From NCBI RefSeq assembly GCF_007830155.1, contig NZ_VLKY01000016.1, positions 1 through 34,770 of the forward strand: a stretch of DNA of 34,770 bases, given 5' to 3'. The position numbers were made by a program, and so were the translations under genes. The notes beneath the pieces were generated by a model. The model worked only from the letters and a program-made list of their open reading frames with translations. It did no database searches and was not told the DNA's origin. Numbering within the stretch: position 1 is the first letter of the stretch; every line of letters begins with the position of its first letter. The stretch comes from Pseudomonas duriflava (GTDB lineage Bacteria > Pseudomonadota > Gammaproteobacteria > Pseudomonadales > Pseudomonadaceae). Positions 23,958 to 31,267 of the stretch are shown here, one piece after another.

Positions 23958-24631
23958 TGGATGCCTTGCTTGCAAACTTTCTCAATGTTGCCATCTACAA
24001 GGAGGTCGCGCCCTATCTCCTGCAGGGGCTCTGGACAACCATCTGGCTGTCACTACTGGTCATTCCTCTAGGGGCTGGCCTGGGCCTGGTATTGGCTATC
24101 CTGGCCACTAAGGTCAACAATCGTGGCATCCGATGGCTGGTTGCCCTCTATGTTGATTTTTTTCGGGCGTTTCCGCCCCTGGTGCTGCTGATCTTCATCT
24201 ATTTTGGCGCGCCCTTTCTTGGCTGGGAACTGCCCAAGCTAGGCTCGATAGCCCTAGGCTTTATGCTAAACAACTCCAGTTACTTTGCTGAAGTGTTTCG
24301 CGCAGGGCTAGGCAGTGTTCCCAGGGGACAGGAGGAGGCGGCGCGCTCCACAGGGTTAAGTGCATGGAAAACCCTGGTTTACGTAACGCTTCCCCAGGCG
24401 ACGCGCAATGTTCTGCCTGATCTCCTGGGCAATGTGATCGAGGTAATCAAGATGACGTCGCTGGCAAGCGTAGTGGCCTTGCCGGAGCTGCTCAAGGCGG
24501 CGCGAGATGCGCAGTCAATGTTTTATAACCCCTCGCCTGTTATCCTGGCGGCACTCCTGTATCTTGCATTGCTGTGGCCACTGGTTCGTCTGCTCAGCCA
24601 CCTGGAGAATCGACGTTTTAGCAACCGGTAA
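23957..24631 (+). CDS. ABC transporter permease, polar amino-acid type, second subunit
   Basis: Product of 224 aa, the paralogue and partner of the preceding permease. VDFFRAFPPLVLLIFIYFGA and the EAA loop EVFRAGLGSVPRGQEEAARS with TGLSAWKTLVYVTLPQATRN are evident, with five helices expected. It is the last gene of the rightward catabolic operon. An 8-bp hairpin (ATCCAGTG...CGCTGGAT, 24639-24661) follows the stop but has no T-run, so termination there is uncertain. Confidence 0.93.
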   Translation: MDALLANFLNVAIYKEVAPYLLQGLWTTIWLSLLVIPLGAGLGLVLAILATKVNNRGIRWLVALYVDFFRAFPPLVLLIFIYFGAPFLGWELPKLGSIALGFMLNNSSYFAEVFRAGLGSVPRGQEEAARSTGLSAWKTLVYVTLPQATRNVLPDLLGNVIEVIKMTSLASVVALPELLKAARDAQSMFYNPSPVILAALLYLALLWPLVRLLSHLENRRFSNR

Positions 24632-24729
24632 TACCCGTGATCCAGTGCCCTTGCCGCTGGATAGAGCATGTACAGTGAGGGTAGATCAATGGTAGCCGCC
24701 TGGCTCTGCAGGGCACGCATTCAGGCCTG

Positions 24730-25083
24730 TCAATGGAATAACAGCCAGTACCAGACCAATACTGCTGCCATGACGCCAAAAGCCTTGAGCGCCAGTAGAT
24801 AAGGGGCTCGCTTTATCTTCCTGTCAAGTATCTGGTTTTCCAGCTTGATCGCCCTGGTCTCCATGATGATCTTCTGGGTTTCCAGTTCAATCACTTCTGT
24901 CTCATGGATAATCTGCCGGGTTTCCAGCCTGATGACTTCCGTCTCATCAGCAATCTTCTGGATTTCCAGCCTTGAGAGGTCTGCATCCTGGGTTCGAGCA
25001 TGGGACAGCCTGGTTTGCATTATCTGCAGTTCGAGCGTTTTTACAGCCAATTGAAGCTGCTTGAGCTTGACCATGTCGCTCAC
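24730..25083 (-). CDS. Small tail-anchored coiled-coil protein with 14-residue repeats
   Basis: Product of 117 aa. Residues 39-90 are near-exact 14-residue repeats starting at L39, L53, L67 and L81 (LEIQKIADETEVIR, LETRQIIHETEVIE, LETQKIIMETRAIK, LENQILDRKIKR). This period equals two heptads and predicts a long coiled coil. The repeat is also visible in the DNA at 42 bp. A C-terminal hydrophobic helix (about 97-115, LALKAFGVMAAVLVWYWLLF) anchors it in the membrane. GTG 25083 was chosen for the GGAAG 8 bases upstream; ATG 25074 is the alternative. No family recognised. It stands alone between the catabolic island and the gene-poor stretch. Confidence 0.65.
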   Translation of the reverse strand: MSDMVKLKQLQLAVKTLELQIMQTRLSHARTQDADLSRLEIQKIADETEVIRLETRQIIHETEVIELETQKIIMETRAIKLENQILDRKIKRAPYLLALKAFGVMAAVLVWYWLLFH

Positions 25084-26092
25084 TGGGATCTTCCTTGAAT
25101 AGAAATAAAGGCACTATGCTATCAGCGCGTCCAAGTGCAGGGAATATGGAAGATTATTCCTACGTGAAGCTTTGGAGCTTGCGATCTGATATTCGTAGTT
25201 TCGCAAGGTGAATGATCGTAAGCGTCGACTAGATAATCGTGAGGTTTTACGGCGCTGGGTCAAATACAGGGACTTTGAGTTGCTGTTTCAGCATCGCCGT
25301 ATTTGCCCGGCCTGGAGGCCCATGTAGCAGGGCGACCATGTGTGGGAAATACAGAGCTATTCATGCATGACACTTTAGGACTCACGACTTGGTATTCGCG
25401 TGGGCCACGCTAAAGACTACATCCCGGAAGGCCCCTGTAGCCTGTAGGACACAGGTTAAACCTGGGTCAGGTCTGGCGCTTCATTCGCTATAAAGTATGG
25501 TTTCTGCAAGAGAGCAGCGGTCAGTCCGGAATGGGTGAGGTAGGATTTTCTAGAGCTCTCTCAAGGAGACCCGATGTAAGTATATCAGCCGTAACAGGGA
25601 TGCCCTAGAAATCACATGAGTACTGGGTCACCTGCCTTTCATCTGATATCCGTACTCGCCTCCGCCGGGCGCAACTTATAATACGTCAGTATTGGTCGGG
25701 CTGCGCCTGTAGATGCAGGAAGGAAAAGGTGGAGAAGCGGAGCAGATGAGGCAGTAGAGAATACCCTTGTTTAAGATGCAACAAGCCAAAAGATCCAAAC
25801 CTAAAGGCACGATGGCTGGGTTTTCGTGTCATTCACAGTCATTTAAAAGCTTGGCAGGCAAGTGCATGGGAGGCCTTGGGATAGCTGACAGACGGCCAAG
25901 CGGCACCATAAGTCATTTTCTCTGAAGACAAGCGCATCTTTCCGTTTCGCCGCTGCTATCCAAGTCTGCGATTGCTGCACAAAGCTGCTGCCAGAAGTAG
26001 AGGGGTCAAAGTCGCAATGTGGTTTGACAGCAACGGCTAGACCCCAAAGGCTAGAGGGACCACTCTCCACCCTAAAGCGGTGAGTGTCCCTC
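25084..26092. other. Gene-poor 1-kb region with diverged repeats
   Basis: No credible ORF on either strand. The one open frame (25843-26070, minus) has no ribosome site and low-complexity-free but family-free sequence, and is rejected. Two diverged copies of a roughly 55-base unit are visible at 25140-25195 and 25344-25398, with a possible third, weaker one near 25600-25660. A small palindrome CAGGTT-A-AACCTG lies at 25452-25464. The stretch may be decayed genes, a recombination scar between cargo modules, or RNA-coding; nothing decides between these. Confidence 0.5.
25140..25398 (+). repeat. Two diverged direct repeats of about 55 bases
   Basis: Copy A (25140-25195) and copy B (25344-25398) share the spaced pattern GGGAA-A...TATTC...TGA..CTTT.G..CT..CGA..TG.TATTCG with a one-base offset. 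They lie about 204 bases apart. A third segment near 25610-25660 (TCATCTGATATCCGTACTCGC) resembles the end of the unit. No terminal inverted repeats or target duplications are seen. Confidence 0.4.
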
Positions 26093-26500
26093 TCAGGCCT
26101 TGAATAGATGCGTTTTTAGAAAATCTTCTAGGGAAAGCTGCAAGGTACGAACCACTCCACCACTAGGTGTAGCCCAAAGCAGGACTCGCTGGTGGTGATT
26201 ATCGTAAAGATAATATTGACCATCACCTAATTCTAATAATGGAACGCTGTTAGCAGGGTAGCGAGTATCAGACGACAGATCCTTGTAGGCGGTTAGCACG
26301 TTTAAGAAATAGTCATCTGGGACGCCTAGGCCATAGGTCTCGTAAGCATCATGGGCGATTATGCCAAAGCGCAAGAGATACTCACGGTACTCATGACTTA
26401 AGGGAAAGCCGAGCGTCGCCTCTAGTGCCTTGATATTTGCAGGGGAGGCTGGGCGGGTGATGGCCTGCTGTTCCAGAACTAGCTTTTCCAACGTTTTCAT
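26093..26500 (-). CDS. SMI1/KNR4 (SUKH-1) family immunity-like protein
   Basis: Product of 135 aa. The SUKH fold signature is in the first third: PASPANIKALEATLGFPLSH then EYREYLLRFG. The middle has a VPLLELGDGQYYLYDN-type strand and the C-terminal VRTLQLSLEDFLKTHL. SUKH proteins commonly neutralise bacterial nuclease toxins and are encoded immediately after the toxin. Here it lies 12 bases downstream of the LHH nuclease gene and ends the operon. The inference is that it protects the host cell from that nuclease. Confidence 0.85.
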   Translation of the reverse strand: MKTLEKLVLEQQAITRPASPANIKALEATLGFPLSHEYREYLLRFGIIAHDAYETYGLGVPDDYFLNVLTAYKDLSSDTRYPANSVPLLELGDGQYYLYDNHHQRVLLWATPSGGVVRTLQLSLEDFLKTHLFKA

Positions 26501-26512
26501 AGATATGCTCGC

Positions 26513-27100
26513 TTACTGTTGTTTCTCGATCTGTTCGGCCCGGGCCTTCCAGTAGTCCTTGCGTTCCTTATCAAAGTCATCGCGAACTATCTCTGACTCC
26601 TTTAGCTTGTTATGCAGCACGTTATCATTGCCATTTCCCCGGTGCTCATCCCGGGTCAGTTCGGCCAGGGGAGAGTCGGACTTTTGCCCGATGTGATGTA
26701 GCTCGATTGGCTTGCCCTCTGTGTCAAGAGGTGCCAGGCCAAGCTTCATACGTTCTAGGTTGGTTCGGCCTAATGCATCCTTTTGATCATAATCAATATC
26801 GGTACGAACCAGAGCCTCCTTGCCGTTGACCTGGGTAGGCTCAAGATTAGCGTCCTCATAAATGCGGGCTTCAGCCTCGCTACCGATAACGTCCAGTATC
26901 TCATTTGGAAATCCTAGCTTCTCCAGCCGCGTGCGCGTTTCATCACGCATGCTCGGTAACTCCAGGCGATTCTCTTGGGTCAACACGATAGGTCGGTCGA
27001 GTTGAGCAACGATCAGGCACTTATCGGGTGTCTCCCTAGCCAGCAGGGCTAGGCGCGAGGGGCCATTGGCCTTCTCGATAGAAAAGTTCTCCAAATTCAC
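26513..27100 (-). CDS. LHH-type (HNH/EndoVII superfamily) nuclease toxin
   Basis: Product of 195 aa. The C-terminal two thirds is the LHH nuclease module: SEAEARIYEDANLEPTQVNG, then GRTNLERMKLGLAPLD, PIELHHIGQKSDSPLAELT (H135, H136), H153 and VLHNK (H163). These histidines are the expected metal/catalytic residues of this treble-clef nuclease family. In classical polymorphic toxins the module sits at the end of a giant secreted protein. Here only about 75 N-terminal residues precede it, with no Rhs, hemagglutinin, PAAR or signal sequence. The GTG start overlaps the HerA stop (GTGA), implying coupled translation with the ATPase. DNase activity is inferred from the family. Confidence 0.85.
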   Translation of the reverse strand: MNLENFSIEKANGPSRLALLARETPDKCLIVAQLDRPIVLTQENRLELPSMRDETRTRLEKLGFPNEILDVIGSEAEARIYEDANLEPTQVNGKEALVRTDIDYDQKDALGRTNLERMKLGLAPLDTEGKPIELHHIGQKSDSPLAELTRDEHRGNGNDNVLHNKLKESEIVRDDFDKERKDYWKARAEQIEKQQ

Positions 27101-30100
27101 CGCACGCTTCCTTTTTCATGATGGGCATGCCACATCGAATAGATTTCAAGATGGCTCTCGTGCTGAAGGCTATAGTCCTTCATCAGGCATTGTTGAGCAG
27201 CCAGTGCCAGCTCTGCCGAAGGGCTTTCGACATGTTGCTCTAGTAGACGGGCAAGTAGGTTACTCAGGTGTGCGTAATCATTGGCCTCTTGGATGATGCG
27301 AATAATCTGTTGGCGGCACCCAAGCGCATCCACCAGTAGACGTGCCAGAGACTCAAAAGCATCCGGCTGCCACACGCTTGGAGCCTGGTTGCTGGAGTAG
27401 TGCGCAACGGCCTGTAATATGCTGATGCGGGTACGCGAAGCTAACGGCAGGGCATACAGGCCACGTTGTAACAGGGCGACATCCACCTGCATGGGTGTAT
27501 GTACACGAGGGCTCAAAAGTAGCTTCAGGAGTTGGCTATTAAACGTAGTTCGGTCGACACCCGGTCCGGTATCCGGATGGTATCGGTAGGGTATCTGCTC
27601 GCCGGCAAACTTACGTACCTGGCACAGCACAGGCTCCAGCCAATCGTTCTGGTAAACGATGGCAACCCCTTTGGGCAAGCGGGCAATTTCTTCTAGTTGA
27701 TCGTCACCTAAGGCTACCGACTTGCCGAGCAAGCGACGATCTGTTTCATCGGGAAGACGCATGATGATCTTGGTATTAGTATTGCGGATCGCCGCGATGT
27801 CCACAGCGTGGGGCGATTGGTCGGCGATGATAAAGCCTTCCCCATAGGTGCGCATTTCCGCGATGGCATTGGTTAGCATTTCAACCGACTTGGCCTCAAG
27901 GCTTGCACCTTCAGTGCTGCTCTCCGGGCTACGCTTGAGGATGTTATGGGCCTCTTCGAGTACGGTGACATGCCGCAAAGGCAGGTTCATACCACCGTGT
28001 GCCATGCGATGCTCGCTCAACCGCATCACCAGGATTCCCATGATCAGCGCTTTGGTCTCGGAGGAGCCGATGCGGCTGAGATCGACGATGACATTGCTAT
28101 CAAAGAGGATCTCGTTGTCGACCTCTCCCGCTGCGAACAACTGGCCGTTGAGTCCATTGGTCAGCGACCTGACGCGGGTGGACAAGGAGCCGATGTAGTT
28201 GCCTTTGAGCTCCTGGGAGTAAGCCGACGCCTCAATCACATCTTGCAGCGTCTCAAGTAGGTCAACAAAAGTTGGGAACAGCTCTTCGCTGTAGTAGTTG
28301 CGAGAGCTTTCAAGGTCCCATCCGCAGCGCTGGTAGGCCTGAAGGATGGCATCCTTGAGCACGGCGGGCATCGCTGCATACATCGGCCAGCACACATTGA
28401 AAATCTCGACCAGTCGATCGACGTGTTCCAGAACATGTATTGCCGCAGGGAAACGGAATGGATTGATCCGCAATAGGGCAGTATGAGCAGGGTTGGTACC
28501 AAGGACAGTTACATCCACGCGATGGCCGAAGACATGCTTGTACTCACCCTTGGCTGGTTCGATGACCAGAAAGGGCACACCTGCAGCGCTTACCTGGTTA
28601 AGCATTTCGTACACGGTATTACTCTTGCCAGCGCCCGTAGAGCCGCTAACAAATACGTGGCTGGAGAGTTGATCCATATCCAGTTCAATGGTCTGGGGCA
28701 GGTTTTCCCAAAGATGACGAATATTCCCGAGCGAAAGTTTTCTTGCCCCATTGCCAGGAGAAAGTTGACCATCCAAACGTTGCACCTTACGACCAAACGC
28801 TTGAGTCTCAACCACCGATACCGTTGAGGTGGAGCGGCGTGGCAAACTCAATTGGATGGCCATCTCTTTACCGGAAATCAAGGTTGATGGCGTAACGAAC
28901 GGGACGGGTACGCGACTGGCAAAGCTTGGCTTGAGTTCGGGATGGCTCAGCCGGATAAGCCAGTCAAGCACTGCTGACTTGTTACCAGAGGTCCAGGTCG
29001 TAAGTGCAAAATCCTCATAGCTAGACTTGCTGCCGCGGACTAGGCCAAGAAAGATACTGGCTAGCGATTCCGACGAGGCGCTGCTGTCGCCGATAAAATA
29101 GGCCGCAGAATTCCAGCCACCATAGGTCTTGGCTTCGTCAATGCGCTGCAGATGGTGGTCGATTCTACTTAACAGCTGCTCGATAGTCTTGTCGATCGAC
29201 TCGATGGATAGTTGGCGATTACTGCCGTGAGTGCGGTTGAGCGACTGGTTGTCCGTGACGCTAGTGGTATGGGTGTTTGATTGAGTGCGGGCGGTTGATT
29301 CTCCTATGGAGGTCCCGTAGCTTTCGCTGGTGCCGTGGGTAGCCGAATGGTTGGTGCCGCTACTGTGCTGCTGATTAAATGCCGCTGCAATACTAGAGCC
29401 GACCTGACTACCGGCCATGGCACCCATCGGACCTAAGAACGATCCGGCAAGGGCACCGATTGCATTGCCAGCGATGGCAGCCGTCTTTGCTGCTGCCGTC
29501 TGACTGCTCAGGCTTTCACTGGTGCCGTTGGTTTCGCTTTTGGAGGTACTAGTGGTGTGGCTGGTACTGCGAGTTTCGGTCAGGCCCAGGCTATGGCCAA
29601 GCGATTCGCTTAGGCTATGGCTGATGCTTAGGCCGACGCTATCGCTGTCCTGCTCGCCAAAGGTCATTTGCTGTTTAGCCAGAGGCGACAGTTGGGTTGC
29701 CACCTGCTCGTAGCCGACGCGAATCAGGTCTAGTTTCTGAGAGGACACAGGCTCCGCCAGGATAAGCGCTTGGTAGACACGCCGCTCTGCCGCATCGATA
29801 AAACGCTCAAGACCCTGCATAAAATGCTCGCGGTTCTCGGTCGACAGGGCCGGTACGCCGGTAACTGCCGTAATGCTGGCGGACGGATTGCCTTTCTCAT
29901 TGTCCAATCCGTCTAGTAGGGCGTTGGCGTCTGAAACGTTCAAAGGTTGTAAGGCGCTACCAGGGAAGTGACCTTTAAAAGTCTCTCGTAGCAGTTCCCC
30001 AGAATTGTGGCCAAGCATCTTGCCTGGCTCGCCACGGGTGCCGATAAACAGCTCGGTCTCGCAACCGTTCGAGCGTAGGAAAAGAAATACCGTATAGCCA

Positions 30101-30360
30101 GCCGCGCCTAGAGCGGTATAGGCAGCAGTAGTGCTTTCTAACACCGACTGCTTGTTGTCCTGAACGATCCGTTCGATTCGGAATACACGCATGTCGCTAG
30201 CGCGATTGAATGCGATGCGCAGGTCAGGACTAGTAACCGGATACTGCTCCAGTTCGCTTAGGTAGCTGCGGTTGATTAGGTCGCGGCCAGCTACCAGGGT
30301 CAGTGCGGCGTTCCCCTGGATTTCACGAATCGCCAAAGGAGTGAGTTTCGTGGAGGTCAT
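27097..30360 (-). CDS. HerA/FtsK-superfamily pumping ATPase with Ser/Thr-rich and glycine-rich membrane-like insert
   Basis: Product of 1087 aa. The ATPase core (about 560-905) has Walker A VSGSTGAGKSNT (573-580), FLVIEPAKGEYKHVF, Walker B HVTVLEEAHNIL (E802/E803) and GFIIADQSPHAVD. This is the HerA (DUF87) layout of hexameric translocases that pump DNA or protein. The N-terminal 235 residues are a separate unrecognised alpha/beta domain. Residues about 240-288 and 331-381 are Ser/Thr/His-rich repeats (SISHSLSESLGHSLG; SATHGTSESYGTSIG). Between them, 289-328 is a Gly/Ala-rich hydrophobic segment (AIAGNAIGALAGSFLGPMGA) resembling a glycine-zipper membrane hairpin. A helical domain ends the protein. 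The gene starts 4 bases after the tail-anchored gene and overlaps the nuclease gene. Confidence 0.85.
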   Translation of the reverse strand: MTSTKLTPLAIREIQGNAALTLVAGRDLINRSYLSELEQYPVTSPDLRIAFNRASDMRVFRIERIVQDNKQSVLESTTAAYTALGAAGYTVFLFLRSNGCETELFIGTRGEPGKMLGHNSGELLRETFKGHFPGSALQPLNVSDANALLDGLDNEKGNPSASITAVTGVPALSTENREHFMQGLERFIDAAERRVYQALILAEPVSSQKLDLIRVGYEQVATQLSPLAKQQMTFGEQDSDSVGLSISHSLSESLGHSLGLTETRSTSHTTSTSKSETNGTSESLSSQTAAAKTAAIAGNAIGALAGSFLGPMGAMAGSQVGSSIAAAFNQQHSSGTNHSATHGTSESYGTSIGESTARTQSNTHTTSVTDNQSLNRTHGSNRQLSIESIDKTIEQLLSRIDHHLQRIDEAKTYGGWNSAAYFIGDSSASSESLASIFLGLVRGSKSSYEDFALTTWTSGNKSAVLDWLIRLSHPELKPSFASRVPVPFVTPSTLISGKEMAIQLSLPRRSTSTVSVVETQAFGRKVQRLDGQLSPGNGARKLSLGNIRHLWENLPQTIELDMDQLSSHVFVSGSTGAGKSNTVYEMLNQVSAAGVPFLVIEPAKGEYKHVFGHRVDVTVLGTNPAHTALLRINPFRFPAAIHVLEHVDRLVEIFNVCWPMYAAMPAVLKDAILQAYQRCGWDLESSRNYYSEELFPTFVDLLETLQDVIEASAYSQELKGNYIGSLSTRVRSLTNGLNGQLFAAGEVDNEILFDSNVIVDLSRIGSSETKALIMGILVMRLSEHRMAHGGMNLPLRHVTVLEEAHNILKRSPESSTEGASLEAKSVEMLTNAIAEMRTYGEGFIIADQSPHAVDIAAIRNTNTKIIMRLPDETDRRLLGKSVALGDDQLEEIARLPKGVAIVYQNDWLEPVLCQVRKFAGEQIPYRYHPDTGPGVDRTTFNSQLLKLLLSPRVHTPMQVDVALLQRGLYALPLASRTRISILQAVAHYSSNQAPSVWQPDAFESLARLLVDALGCRQQIIRIIQEANDYAHLSNLLARLLEQHVESPSAELALAAQQCLMKDYSLQHESHLEIYSMWHAHHEKGSVR

Positions 30361-30364
30361 GATG

Positions 30365-31255
30365 TCACTTACCTATGGCAATCAAGAGCACTACAAGAGC
30401 GGCAAGAGCTCCCCCTATTAGCAGCGCTGCCTTGAACACAGGGTTGCGTTCGGGAGGCGAGGTGTATGGGCTTGAGCTTTCAGATTGCTTGCTTTGGCTG
30501 CGGGCCTGGGCTGGTGCGACTGAGCTGGCGTGGGTACCAGCTCGGGACCTTGGCGGCACCGCCGTAAAACCTTCAACACCTTGCTGTCGCAAATGGTTGC
30601 GAACTTCGACCAGATGAAGGAAGCGCTCTTCGGCAAAGTTGGCTTTTAGATAGACTACTTGATGCGCATAGTATTGGCTGGTCCATAGGTTCCGATCAGC
30701 CTCTATCTCGCGAGCAAAAGATTTCTCTGAATAGGCTTCCAAAAGTCCGGCAACGTGGCCTCTGGCCCAAACCAGCGCAGCGCGAACTTGTTGAGCACTG
30801 AGGCTGTTATCATTTAGTTCCATACGCAGCGCCGTACGAATGGTAAGTAAATCGCCCTCCGCCACGAATTTCTGCAGATTGAGGGAGGGGGTGTAGTTTG
30901 ATGTCACGTGATGTTCTCCCTGGGAGGATGGGTTTGAAGGGCGATCTTTTGGAACGAAACCTTTTACGCCAAGTTTGCGCAGGTGCTCGCGAACAGCAAG
31001 CAGATGCTCGATGCGTTCGCGAGCAAAATTTTGCTCGGTAAGCAGCAGGTGACGGCTGAAATACTCTGCGTTCCAACTGATCTTGTCAGGATCCAGCGCA
31101 TTCCTGCCTACGCCAGGCTCAAACCTATGCATTAGTTCAGGAAACTGTTTTTCAGCCTTGCTGAGAAGGTCCATGAGCAGCTCTTCAGGCGCCTGGGGAT
31201 CCTTGAGCGATGCCAGGAGAGCTTTACGAGTCTTGGTGAGTGGGTCGGTCGTCAT
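30365..31255 (-). CDS. Tail-anchored protein with a 130-residue internal duplication
   Basis: Product of 296 aa of unknown family. Two helical modules repeat with a spacing of exactly 130 residues: W61-NAEYFSRHLL... RIEHLLAVREHLRKLGVKGF and W191-TSQYYAHQVV... RFLHLVEVRNHLRQQGVEGF. The preceding helix repeats too (TRKALLASL at 9 and IRTALRMEL at 139). A Ser/Gln/Pro-rich linker (about 235-270) leads to a single C-terminal membrane helix (274-295, AALLIGGALAALVVLLIAIG) with almost no tail. It should therefore be anchored in the inner membrane with its repeats in the cytoplasm. GGGGAA lies before the ATG. Lying between the GTPases and HerA, it may be a membrane adaptor. Confidence 0.75.
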   Translation of the reverse strand: MTTDPLTKTRKALLASLKDPQAPEELLMDLLSKAEKQFPELMHRFEPGVGRNALDPDKISWNAEYFSRHLLLTEQNFARERIEHLLAVREHLRKLGVKGFVPKDRPSNPSSQGEHHVTSNYTPSLNLQKFVAEGDLLTIRTALRMELNDNSLSAQQVRAALVWARGHVAGLLEAYSEKSFAREIEADRNLWTSQYYAHQVVYLKANFAEERFLHLVEVRNHLRQQGVEGFTAVPPRSRAGTHASSVAPAQARSQSKQSESSSPYTSPPERNPVFKAALLIGGALAALVVLLIAIGK

Positions 31256-31267
31256 GAAGTAGTTCCC

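Noticed and set aside
25843-26070. 75-aa minus-strand ORF in the gene-poor region
   Set aside because: No ribosome site, no recognisable motif, and it is isolated 23 bases beyond the end of the SUKH gene.
26093-27100. Reading the nuclease/SUKH pair as an orphan cassette from a polymorphic-toxin locus
   Set aside because: The nuclease start overlaps the HerA stop and there is no upstream carrier fragment, so coupling to the ATPase operon is the better reading, though not proven.
28483-28827. 114-aa plus-strand ORF within the HerA gene
   Set aside because: Antisense to the Walker A region of a well-supported gene; no motif or initiation signal.
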